From contig JAPLJA010000163.1 in the NCBI GenBank assembly GCA_026388815.1, positions 1 to 32,975 on the forward strand: a stretch of 32,975 nucleotides of DNA, in the 5' to 3' direction. A program made the position numbers and the translations under genes. The first letter of the stretch is position 1. Every line of letters begins with the position of its first letter. Shown here one piece after another: positions 7,052-16,100 of the stretch. The notes beneath the pieces are model-generated. The model saw only the letters and a list, made by a program, of their open reading frames with translations, did not search any database and was not told the origin of the DNA. Origin of the DNA: Pseudomonadota bacterium (lineage in GTDB: Bacteria > Desulfobacterota > WTBG01 > JAPLJA01).

Positions 7052-7483
7052 TTAAAGCTTCTCTTTAATATAGTCCTTAACCTTTGCCAGAAAGTTCTTG
7101 TATACTGGTTCCATTTCCTGGATAAATCTTTTTATCGAATTCCACCGGATATCCAAATACTCGTGAGAAATGATATTGCGTAGCCTGACCCATTCAGAAA
7201 TTCTTTCTATGGTCTCACGGTCAAAACCCTTAACTCGAGAGAGTGAAGAAACAACTTCCTTGTAGGTCTCGGGAAGCGATAAGTTCTCCGCTGACATGAT
7301 TATCTTCGCAATATCTATTGACGAATTCACAATATTTTCAATCCATCTCTCAACATTCCTTCTCTTGTCCCTTTCTTGATCGTATTCTTCCCATGACAAT
7401 GACCTGAACTGTTCATAATCCAGAAGCTCGTTTTCAAGAAAGGTTATATGTTTAATAAGCCTTACTTTAGCCTCTCGTTTCAA
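7052..7483 (-). CDS. hepT: HEPN toxin, HepT-like
   Basis: This 143-residue all-helical protein carries the HEPN ribonuclease motif R-x4-H-x-Y as Arg102-NIIS-His107-Glu-Tyr109. In the MntA/HepT systems the antitoxin adds AMP to the tyrosine of this motif and silences the ribonuclease. Length and the charged helical N terminus fit HepT. The start overlaps the 3' end of the nucleotidyltransferase gene by 17 bases, the standard coupled order. All motif residues are present, so it should be active. Confidence 0.88.
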   Translation of the reverse strand: MKREAKVRLIKHITFLENELLDYEQFRSLSWEEYDQERDKRRNVERWIENIVNSSIDIAKIIMSAENLSLPETYKEVVSSLSRVKGFDRETIERISEWVRLRNIISHEYLDIRWNSIKRFIQEMEPVYKNFLAKVKDYIKEKL

Positions 7484-7880
7484 ATCCTATCCTCTCTTTA
7501 TAATCATTGATAACTAATTCCATAAACTCTTCAGCCTCATCCGTTATAACCTCCATAAAATCAAGATAAAGCCCCCAATCATTGATAATAAGTGGTATAC
7601 CGCGAATGGCGCTTGCAGCCACGCTGGCAGAAACCCGGTTTAACACGAGGAGTTCTACCTCCTTTTTTAAAATCCGTTCGAGGTCTCCCCATATCTTATC
7701 TTCATTATCATAAAAAACTTTTGACTCATATTCCACGGGATGCTTTTGCCGGGGATTAAAGTATACAGCAATATCTACGTCAGATAATTTTGTAGCATTT
7801 CCATTTGCCTGTGAACCATACAAAAAAGCAAATGCAATATCTTTTCTTTCGCTAAAATACTTCTTGAGTTCTTCTAACAT
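7467..7880 (-). CDS. mntA: MNT-domain nucleotidyltransferase antitoxin, MntA-like
   Basis: The motif GSQANGNATKLSDVDIAVYF fits GS-x10-D-x-D exactly (Gly22, Ser23, Asp34, Asp36), which holds the catalytic Mg/ATP. MntA AMPylates the HEPN toxin encoded next to it. The frame is open further upstream to 7979, but that would overlap the aldehyde dehydrogenase gene and add 33 residues not typical of the family. The ATG at 7880 gives 137 residues, the usual size, with GAAGAAGGG upstream and a promoter at the right distance. Confidence 0.87.
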   Translation of the reverse strand: MLEELKKYFSERKDIAFAFLYGSQANGNATKLSDVDIAVYFNPRQKHPVEYESKVFYDNEDKIWGDLERILKKEVELLVLNRVSASVAASAIRGIPLIINDWGLYLDFMEVITDEAEEFMELVINDYKERIGFETRG

Positions 7881-7921
7881 GCCCTTCTTCACTGTCCTAA
7901 ATAAACTGACTTTGTTTAATT

Positions 7922-7950
7922 GATATATCTTAAACCTAAAGTGTTTGCAA
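7922..7950 (-). promoter_or_regulatory. Predicted promoter of mntA-hepT
   Basis: On the minus strand TTGCAA (7945-7950) and TATATC (7922-7927) are separated by 17 bases. Both are four-of-six matches to sigma70 boxes. The expected start of transcription lies about 35 bases before the chosen mntA ATG, which supports that start. Confidence 0.4.
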
Positions 7951-7966
7951 GCATGGTGCTTTTTTG

Positions 7967-9334
7967 CTATTTCACCCACACCGTCTTGATGTTCACGAAC
8001 TCATGGATACCCTGAACACCAAGTTCCCTGCCGTAGCCTGAACGTTTGATGCCGCCAAAGGGCAGGCGCGGGTCTGACCTGACCATGCCGTTGATAAAGA
8101 CAGCACCGGCTTCCAGTTCCTGAACGAGCCGCTCTCTTTCTCCATCATCTTTTGTCCAGGCACTTGCGCCCAGACCGAAGGGTGTCCTGTTGGCAAGGCT
8201 GATCGCCTCATCAATACCTTTAACCCGGTAGAAAAGAGCAACCGGTCCAAAGAATTCTTCGTTGTCTGCAGGTGTACCCGGGGGAATGTCCGTTAAGATG
8301 GTTGGCAGGTAGAAGTTCCCTGGACAATCAGACAATGGTTGTCCGCCGGTTAACACCTTTGCTCCTTTCTGAATGCACGTCTGTACCTGATGATCTAAGG
8401 TCTGAAGAATGTCTGAAGTTGCAAGTGGGCCAAGATCCGTTTCCGGATGCATCGGATCACCTACTTTCAAAGCCTCAAATTTCCTCACTAAGCATTGCTC
8501 AAATTCATCAGCAATGGCCTCCACTACAATCAACCGTTTCGCTGCAATGCAGGATTGACCGTTATTGCTCATCCGTGCTGTCACAGCCGTCGAAACTGCT
8601 GACTCCAGATCTGCACTTTCAAGAACAATAAACGGGTCGCTCCCGCCCAGTTCGAGGACGGTCTTTTTGATGTTCTTCCCGGCAATCGAAGCCAGACTTG
8701 CACCGGCTGACTCGCTGCCGGTGAGGGTGGCTGCCTTTACACGCTCATCTTCAAGAACATCTTTAACCTTTTCAGCCGTTATGAGCAGTGTCTGGAAGAC
8801 TCCTTCAGGGAATCCTGCCTCCCGGAAAATCTCTTCAATGGTGAGAGCACTCTGCGGAACATTTGTGGCATGCTTGAGGAGAACAACATTTCCAGCCATG
8901 AGCGTTGGAGCGGCAAAGCGGAATACCTGCCAGAAGGGAAAATTCCAAGGCATGACAGCAAGGACAGCACCGAGAGGCTGAAAACGGATAAAACTCCTCC
9001 CGGCATCAGTTGGTACGGGGACATCTGCCAGGAATTGAGACGCACGCTCAGCATAATAGCGACAGCCCAGAGCGCATTTGTCAATTTCCGCGATCGCAGC
9101 TTTGAGGGTTTTGCCCATCTCCAAAGTGATTGTTTTACCGAACCGATCACGATTGTGCTCCAGAATCTGAGCAACCTTGTTTAGCCACTTCGCCCTTTGA
9201 GCAATAGGAAAGTTCCGGTACTGCTCAAAAGCCCTTTGCGCCTCATTAAGTTTGTTCTCAACTTCTGTATCTGTGAGCTGGGCAAATGTTTTAATAACTT
9301 TTCCGCTTGCAGGATTAATCGAAGCAATTCTCAT
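7967..9334 (-). CDS. NAD(P)-dependent succinate-semialdehyde-type dehydrogenase (Sad/GabD-like)
   Basis: A 455-residue aldehyde dehydrogenase oxidising an aldehyde to the acid with NAD(P). The catalytic set is complete: MPWNFPFWQ with Asn131, LLKHA with Lys154, LELGGSDPF with Glu228 and GQSCIAAKR with Cys262. The stretches MPWNFPFWQ, ELGGSDPFIV and the C-terminal FGGIKRSGYGREL match the E. coli Sad (YneI) branch. That branch acts on succinate semialdehyde in 4-aminobutyrate breakdown, but related enzymes take other semialdehydes. A strong GGAGG site lies eight bases before the ATG. The gene stands alone, divergent from the polysaccharide synthase. Confidence 0.9.
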   Translation of the reverse strand: MRIASINPASGKVIKTFAQLTDTEVENKLNEAQRAFEQYRNFPIAQRAKWLNKVAQILEHNRDRFGKTITLEMGKTLKAAIAEIDKCALGCRYYAERASQFLADVPVPTDAGRSFIRFQPLGAVLAVMPWNFPFWQVFRFAAPTLMAGNVVLLKHATNVPQSALTIEEIFREAGFPEGVFQTLLITAEKVKDVLEDERVKAATLTGSESAGASLASIAGKNIKKTVLELGGSDPFIVLESADLESAVSTAVTARMSNNGQSCIAAKRLIVVEAIADEFEQCLVRKFEALKVGDPMHPETDLGPLATSDILQTLDHQVQTCIQKGAKVLTGGQPLSDCPGNFYLPTILTDIPPGTPADNEEFFGPVALFYRVKGIDEAISLANRTPFGLGASAWTKDDGERERLVQELEAGAVFINGMVRSDPRLPFGGIKRSGYGRELGVQGIHEFVNIKTVWVK

Positions 9335-9461
9335 TATCTAAACCTCCACAGGAATCCTATGTTCATCAATCCTTAAGATTACAATGATATTATGACACTT
9401 TAAGCTTCAGCGCAAGGAAACAGGGCTTAGAATGCAAACATCTCTCAAATCTATAAAATTA

Positions 9462-9490
9462 TTGACATGATCAACATTTTTGACGATTAT
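9462..9490 (+). promoter_or_regulatory. Possible promoter of the polysaccharide operon
   Basis: A perfect TTGACA (9462-9467) is followed after 17 bases by GATTAT (9485-9490). If used, transcription would start near 9497, after the first ATG (9467), and translation would begin at the second ATG (9500) with almost no leader. Otherwise TATAAA at 9452 may be the -10 box of an upstream promoter. Neither ATG has a good ribosome site. Confidence 0.3.
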
Positions 9491-11191
9491 ATATTCAATA
9501 TGAATGATGATAAATTTAAATATCCCCGCAAAAAGAGTGAGCGCAGGCTTCGTGTGCGGTCACGTCCTGATTACAAAGCCCGCCGTGCAGATCCCAGGTA
9601 TATAAGCAATTTCCCGGTCAACATTTACGTGGGAGAGGGTGAAAACGAGCAAGTCTATCACGCTATAGCAAAGGATATATCTGATGGCGGACTTTTTCTT
9701 GAGAATATAGATATACCGGAGACCGAAACTCGTATCCGTCTGGACTTCAAGATCCCGGACGGCACTATGCCCGAAGAGTATTTACAGGGTAACTATCGCA
9801 TACTCAGCGATGTCATTCGTCACGACCCACAGAAACGACAAATTGCTGTTGCTTTCAAGGAAAAACTTAGCGCCCGCCTTGCAAGGTCTACATGGAATCT
9901 TTTACGTTGGGCAGCCATTGTAGGGATATTTCTCACGGTAAGCATGATTCTGCTCACCAAGGTGGAAACCTTTTATTTTTTCTGGTTTGACGTTCCTGTG
10001 TTTCTCTACAGCTTAACAGTTGGTTCCTACCTCATCAGTCGTTTTTTATTTGCATCTTTTTATCGGCCACCCCAAAAGCAGGAGTATTTGCCTACCATAA
10101 CCATAATCATACCCGCGTATAATGAGGAAGTGTTAATTGAATCAACTCTGGCAAGTACAATGGAGGTTTCCTATCCACGTGATAAACTCCAGGTTATCGT
10201 CATTAACGATTGCAGTACGGATGGAACTCTGGCCACCATAAAGAATGTCAGGGAGCGGTATCCAGAGATTATCGTGGTGGACTTTACTGAAAATCGGGGA
10301 AAACGCCACGCATTAGCAGCCGGCGTAAGAATATCCACCGGCGAAGTGTTGGTATTCGTCGACTCAGATTGTTTCCTTGATCCAGGTGCAATACGGAACA
10401 TCATTGACGGATTTGCTGATCCCAAAGTGGCTGCGGTATGCGGTCACTGTGAAGTTGCAAATGCATGGACTAACTCCCTTACCAAGATGCAAGCCGTTCG
10501 TTACTACATTAGCTTCCGCGTTCTCAAAGCTGCAGAGAGCATCTTTGATTCGGTCACATGTCTATCCGGGTCCCTGGCTGCTTATCGCCGCACTACATTG
10601 ATGGAAGTGCTGGATGATTGGATCAAACAAACATTTCTGGGCCAACCTGCGATATTCGGTGACGACCGAAGTCTCACGAATTACCTGCTCAAACGAAATC
10701 ACAAAATTATATACGACTCCCGTGCTCGCATAGTAACGGTCGTACCAGAGAACTACAAACATTTCTTTAGCCAACAGATGCGTTGGAAACGCTCCTGGTT
10801 TCGTGAAACTGCCCGGGCAGCCAGTTTTATGTGGCGCAAGCAACCCCTCATGTCACTCTCCTTCTATGCTGGTTTTATTCTTCCCTTACTCGGACCGGCT
10901 ATTGTGTTCCGTGCCATGATTTACATACCGTTCTTCCACAATGGTTCACCGCTCAGGTATATATTTGGTGTCTTCTTAATGAGCGCTCTTATGTCAACTA
11001 CTTATCTCTTGGCAAAACGTTCCCGCCTATGGATGTACGGTAGTGTCTTCTGCTTTTTTTACATGTTTGTCCTTATATGGCAATTACCGTGGGCAATCCT
11101 TACCTTCTGGACGACCGTTTGGAGCGGTCGTGTCTATAACCCCCTTCCGAATGTGGTGGAAGAGTCAAATCCGACGCGGGATAAAGCATGA
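9467..11191 (+). CDS. PilZ-GT2 processive polysaccharide synthase
   Basis: Residues 38-135 form a PilZ domain with the c-di-GMP motifs RxxxR (Arg40, Arg44) and DxSxxG (Asp70-Gly75). Two membrane segments (about 145-165, 175-197) lead into a GT2 domain with IPAYNEE, NDCSTDG, the DSD motif (299-301), GDDR (398-401) and QQMRW (436-440), the set seen in processive beta-glycan synthases such as PgaC, hyaluronan and cellulose synthases. Three or four membrane segments follow. It should polymerise a sugar nucleotide at the inner membrane and extrude the chain, with c-di-GMP switching it on. The PilZ domain is at the N terminus, unlike BcsA, where it is C-terminal. Which sugar is used cannot be read from the sequence; neighbours with deacetylase domains suggest an N-acetylated hexosamine. 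An in-frame ATG at 9500 is an alternative start. Confidence 0.9.
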   Translation: MINIFDDYIFNMNDDKFKYPRKKSERRLRVRSRPDYKARRADPRYISNFPVNIYVGEGENEQVYHAIAKDISDGGLFLENIDIPETETRIRLDFKIPDGTMPEEYLQGNYRILSDVIRHDPQKRQIAVAFKEKLSARLARSTWNLLRWAAIVGIFLTVSMILLTKVETFYFFWFDVPVFLYSLTVGSYLISRFLFASFYRPPQKQEYLPTITIIIPAYNEEVLIESTLASTMEVSYPRDKLQVIVINDCSTDGTLATIKNVRERYPEIIVVDFTENRGKRHALAAGVRISTGEVLVFVDSDCFLDPGAIRNIIDGFADPKVAAVCGHCEVANAWTNSLTKMQAVRYYISFRVLKAAESIFDSVTCLSGSLAAYRRTTLMEVLDDWIKQTFLGQPAIFGDDRSLTNYLLKRNHKIIYDSRARIVTVVPENYKHFFSQQMRWKRSWFRETARAASFMWRKQPLMSLSFYAGFILPLLGPAIVFRAMIYIPFFHNGSPLRYIFGVFLMSALMSTTYLLAKRSRLWMYGSVFCFFYMFVLIWQLPWAILTFWTTVWSGRVYNPLPNVVEESNPTRDKA

Positions 11192-11201
11192 AAAGCACAT
11201 C

Positions 11202-13163
11202 ATGAAAAAATTATTTTTTGGTCTACAACTGCTTCTCATTTTAGGAATATGCGCTGTTATCATTTATACTGCTGTAAAGCCACTACCCCCTCTCCAATAT
11301 TATCCAGAGTCGTGGCGTTCTTGGGAAGGTTTCTATGTTTTGTCTTATGTAGGAATTACCCGTAAAGGAGAGGGTGATTACATAACACAGAAGCGCCTGG
11401 GGGATCATCTGAACTCCCTCAAACAAGCAGGCTTTAATACTATTACACCCGAAGATGCTGTAGCATTCCTTGATGGTCGTGCCCCTCTGCCGGACAAAGC
11501 AATACTCATCATGTTTGAGGGAGGCAGAAAAGACAGTTTCCTTTATGCAACCCCCTTGCTACGAAAATTCGGAATGATAGCCTGTATGTGTGTACCTACC
11601 AGTTTTTCCCAAACCTGGGGCGGTTTCTATCTGAAAGAGCACGATATAAAAAATCTCTCTCACCAAGCCCACTGGAGGCTCTGCAGTATGGGTAACGATG
11701 CAATTAAAAAGGTACCTATCGATGGTTCCGGCTCACAAGGTCACTTTCTTACTCACCGAATGTGGCAGGGTAACAAAGTTGAAGATGATTCAGCTTTTAA
11801 AAACAGGGTTATTGAAGACTATGCAAAATCGGCCAAGTTACTCGAGAAGGCGAGTGGCAGGCCAGTAGTGGCTTATCTGTATCCTTTTGCTGACCCAGGC
11901 GGTGGTGCCAATACAGACCCAGCCTCAGCGGTGGTTAATCGGAAAGCACTGGCTTCTCACTATCGAATCGCGTTCATTTCTGCTGATAATCCCTTTAACA
12001 GCCTGTATAAGAATCCATACAGGCTCAGTAGATTGCGAGTCCCGAGTAACTGGGATGGGCCCCATTTGATAAAAGAATTACATAAATTCTTGCCCCTTCA
12101 ATCACCAATAAATGGATTGAGTGATGAAAGCATCTGGTTTAAGAGCGGTGATGTCCATCAAGTCGGTAAAACAGTAACTCTGTCACCTGGCTCAGTTTTA
12201 TGGCTGCGTGGGAGTGATGACTGGTCTGACCAAGACATCAGTGTTACCATACGTCTCAGCACAGGGGCTACCGCATCACTCTACGTTCGATATGGGGGAA
12301 ATGATTCTTCCTTACGTTTAACTATTACTCACAGTACGATATCTCTCCACGAACGGATAAAAACAGTTTTTCAAACATTGGTACTGATTCCTGCAACATT
12401 ATTAGAGGGCAGTGATAACGAATTGCGACTGAAAGTTAAGAGAAATAGAGCATGGGTCTGGCATGGCGATAAATTAATTGCTGGCCCGGTACCTCTTTCA
12501 CCTGCAATCACCTATGGCAGGATCGGTATTGGTTGTCGAGATGCAAAAATACAGCTACTCAACTTTAGTGCTAAACCACTTCCCAGAATTTATACTCTTG
12601 CTGACAGCTATCGCAGTTTGCCACCCTCCATTCAAGAGGAAATAAGTGCGATCCTCCCCGTTTGGATTCCGCAAGACTTTACTTCTGGATTAAGTGCCCA
12701 GAAACGCTTTGATCTTCTTACTGCTGCTTCATCTGGCGTGCAAACGATCCCCATTATAGAAGTCAACAAGGACATCACCCCTGAGGAAGCCCAAAAATGT
12801 GTAGCTTCGATAATCTCAACCATTAACCACCCTGCTGTTAAACCCCTGCAAAAATATTTCGCTGTTTATGGGTTAGAAACTACACTACCTGCATTATTAC
12901 ATAAACACGGTTTTGGCGTAGTAAGAATACTATTTCCTCAGCAGGCTATAAGCTTTGTTGAACAAAAACAAAAGTTAATACCGAGCGATATGCTGCTCAT
13001 CGATGGACCCGAAAAGGAAGCGAAAAAAGCTTTCTCTTATCTCCTGCACACTATACCCCCTAGCCGTCTCAGCATTCTGCTGGATTCAAGAACTTCTTCC
13101 CCATTAAGAGCAAGTACTGCTGTACAATCCGTAAAGAGAACAGAAGAAAAGGGGAATCAATGA
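11202..13163 (+). CDS. Membrane-anchored protein with degenerate NodB deacetylase domain and jelly-roll domain
   Basis: The ATG at 11202, ten bases after the synthase stop, gives 653 residues with an N-terminal membrane anchor (5-24). Residues 45-295 have the layout of a NodB/PgaB-type polysaccharide deacetylase (LSYVGI, GFNTITPEDAVAFL, then a YLYPFAD block), but the metal motif FDDG reads FEGG (105-108) and no HTxxH follows, so catalysis is unlikely. Residues 310-465 are beta-rich with an LRGSDDWSD opening and look like a LamG/concanavalin-type jelly roll. The last 170 residues are alpha/beta and unassigned. The end overlaps the next gene by ATGA. A periplasmic polysaccharide-binding or assembly role is inferred. 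Confidence 0.78.
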   Translation: MKKLFFGLQLLLILGICAVIIYTAVKPLPPLQYYPESWRSWEGFYVLSYVGITRKGEGDYITQKRLGDHLNSLKQAGFNTITPEDAVAFLDGRAPLPDKAILIMFEGGRKDSFLYATPLLRKFGMIACMCVPTSFSQTWGGFYLKEHDIKNLSHQAHWRLCSMGNDAIKKVPIDGSGSQGHFLTHRMWQGNKVEDDSAFKNRVIEDYAKSAKLLEKASGRPVVAYLYPFADPGGGANTDPASAVVNRKALASHYRIAFISADNPFNSLYKNPYRLSRLRVPSNWDGPHLIKELHKFLPLQSPINGLSDESIWFKSGDVHQVGKTVTLSPGSVLWLRGSDDWSDQDISVTIRLSTGATASLYVRYGGNDSSLRLTITHSTISLHERIKTVFQTLVLIPATLLEGSDNELRLKVKRNRAWVWHGDKLIAGPVPLSPAITYGRIGIGCRDAKIQLLNFSAKPLPRIYTLADSYRSLPPSIQEEISAILPVWIPQDFTSGLSAQKRFDLLTAASSGVQTIPIIEVNKDITPEEAQKCVASIISTINHPAVKPLQKYFAVYGLETTLPALLHKHGFGVVRILFPQQAISFVEQKQKLIPSDMLLIDGPEKEAKKAFSYLLHTIPPSRLSILLDSRTSSPLRASTAVQSVKRTEEKGNQ

Positions 13164-16100
13164 TCGCTGTGCGAATTGCAATTCTTTTTTTTATATCTTT
13201 TTTGACATTCACCTTTTTTTCACACTCCTCAGGTTCTGATATCCACGTAGTGGGCCAGTCTGGTAAAGGTGTAATTTCATCTGATCAAGGTCTCTCAACC
13301 GTTCAACTTGTACATAAATCACGAGAGTGTACGGGTGCCAATGATCTGGATGCGGCTTTAGACTATGCACGTAAGGCAGTTGCGGTTGATCCAGCTTATT
13401 ATGACGCTTGGAAACAATTAGGGAGAGTGTTAATGCTGCGAGGGAATTACTCCGAGGCCCTTACTTCTTTTCAGACCGTCCTCGATTTAAAAACTGATGA
13501 AACAGAGGTGCAGATCTGGATCCTCCATTGTCTGCTCGCTCAAAACCGCACAAGTGAGATGATTCAGCGTTTAGAAAGCTTGAGAGCAACCAATATCAAG
13601 CTCAATAATAAGCTGATTGCAGATCTCTTAGAAATGCTCTTTGATCAGTCTGATTTTAACCAGGCTGAGAAAGTGGCTGCTTTTTTGAGTGGTAAATCCC
13701 CACAACCAGGAACAAAAATTGCAGTTGCCGCGCTTCTTCAAATCATAAAGGGTAATTTAGAAGATGCAGAACATATACTTACTGCAGTAGATACAACTTC
13801 CGAGGATTCACGTCCTTTGATGATACTGGCTTGGACACGGCTCGGCGTTCAATTGTTGTCAAATAATGAGGCCTTAAAATCAGTTACTGCATTACAAAAG
13901 GCCTTAGAGTTTAAACCGGATCGGGTGCCAACTCTGCGCGAGTTGGGCTGGGCTTATCGGCGCTCAGGACAGCCGGCAAAAGCTGCGGAGGTCTGGAATC
14001 GTGGATTTCAAAAAGATTCACGCCTTCTTGGCTGGTTACTCTGGATAGCAGAAGCGTATGTAGAGGCAGGACAGTTGGAATCTGCTCTTAAGGCTCTTGA
14101 CCTCTTTCTCAACTCAGAACCGGAAAATAATCGCGGCCGTGCACTTAAGTTAATGGTCCTTTTGCTTTGCAATGATAAGCGATCCGTACAGCTTTATGAA
14201 GAAAAGTTAAAGGGCCAATCAAACGGCAGCCTTATTATATCTTTAGGTCATATTTTTGCAGATCGTCAGGCAGGACGTTTTGCGGAGGCAGCGTTGCATC
14301 TCGAGAGCCTGTTCAGATTGAACCCAAAGAACACAGATATTCGTGAGTTGCTTGCTGATGTCTATGCTCTCTGGGCAGCACGTGCTACCGCCAAAGAAGC
14401 CATCTCACCTTTGCAGAAACTGATCGCCCTCGAACCAAACCGCAGCGGTGCCTGGCGTGATCTGGGATGGAGCTTATGGTCTAACGGCCAGCATGATGAG
14501 GCTCTTGATGCCTGGGAGCATGCCGTGATTGGCGATGTTCCCAATCGGGAGCGTTTAATCAAACAAGTAGTAGCGCGCCTGGCAGAAGAAAATTACAGCG
14601 CAAAGGCAATTGAACTCTACCAGCGTTGGAACCCCGGTGCTCCTTTCCTCGCCCTCGGGCTCACGTTAAGCAAAGAAAACCGTTATATAGCTGCCAGAGA
14701 AATGCTCTCAGCAGCTTTTGAGGCAGGAGAAACCCCCTTGATCAGTGGTCTTTATCTGGCTTATGCTGAAGCCCGTACTGGTGTCTGCGCTAAAGTTATC
14801 GACCATCTTTCTCCTTTCTTAGAGCAAGGCATTACCAGTGCAGATCAAACTGAAATAGAAACCATTTTGTCAGCAGTTTATAACTGCAGCTTTGAGCCTA
14901 ATATTTTACCATTAGCAATTAAACTTGAAACCCTTATAGGTGTTCTTCCCGCATATACAGCTCGCATCATCGATATCCTTGAAAAAGCAGCAACTGAACG
15001 CAAGGATATGTATGATTATGAGAATGCACTACATCTCTACAAATTAGTCTTAAAGCACGATCCTGACCGTACAAAGATTTGGGTCCAAACCGGTAAAGTC
15101 GCTGATGAACTGGGACGTCATCAGGAAGCAATTGCTCTCTTAAAAGATATATTGGCGCGCACCTCATCCAAAGCAGTTCGCGAAGGAATCCAGGGAAGGT
15201 TGTCGGATGAGTACGGAGATAAAGATTCTGCAGTTACATCCTATCGCAGCAGCCTCACTGCAGAGCCAAACCAACCTGATCTGCGTCTCTTTCTGTTTAA
15301 GGACCTCATATCTCTTCAGCGTTTCGAGGAGGCACGAAATGAGACAGAGTGGTTTATCGAACACTCGACCAGTGGGGTCTCAGACGATTTAGCTGTGATG
15401 TATAGCAATCTGGGTGAAACCTCAAAAGCCTTTGAGATATGGCAGCAGCTCTACCTGACTTATCCTGAATCACCAACCTATGCAATTGAAACTGCCAGAA
15501 CTCTTTTTACTTTATGCCGGGCAGAGGAAGCCCTCTCTATTTTGGAGAAACTCGTCTCCATACGACCTCACTTTCGCGCTTATGAACTTCTGGCTGAAAT
15601 AGAAGTTTCTCTGGGCCGTCCAGCTCGGGCCCTCGAATGGACAAGAGCAGGCTTGGCATTACGGTCTACCAAGGGTCTGTTGCATGCCCGCTCTGAGGCA
15701 GCAGAGGCTGCTGGCGAATCAGCTACCGCACAGGAAGCCGCTGAATCTTTGCTTACATTAGATCCTGGCAATGTACTCATAAGTCGTATCGCTGGCCAAG
15801 CTATGCTCGATCAAGACCTATTAGATGATTCTAAAGGCTATTATGAAGCATTGTTGAAACGCAACAGCTCATTTCTACCCAGTTTGGCAAACCTCAGAAA
15901 TCTCAATTCATGGGAACAGAAGACCAAGCAGGCACTGTATTATGCCCGACAACTCTTCAATCAGCGACCATGGGATATCAATGCACAAGAGAATTATGCC
16001 ATCTCTCTGGCTGAAGCGAATAAGTTCCGTCCGGCATTGGAAATATTGCGTGCTCAGGCAAGCCTGAGTATCACTAAGGCTATACCGGTTCTTATTTACA

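Noticed and set aside
7881-7979. Longer start for mntA
   Set aside because: It would overlap the aldehyde dehydrogenase gene and the predicted promoter, and the family length fits the ATG at 7880.
11043-11201. N-terminal extension of the pseudo-deacetylase gene
   Set aside because: These 53 codons lie inside the synthase gene in another frame; the ATG at 11202 begins a normal membrane anchor.
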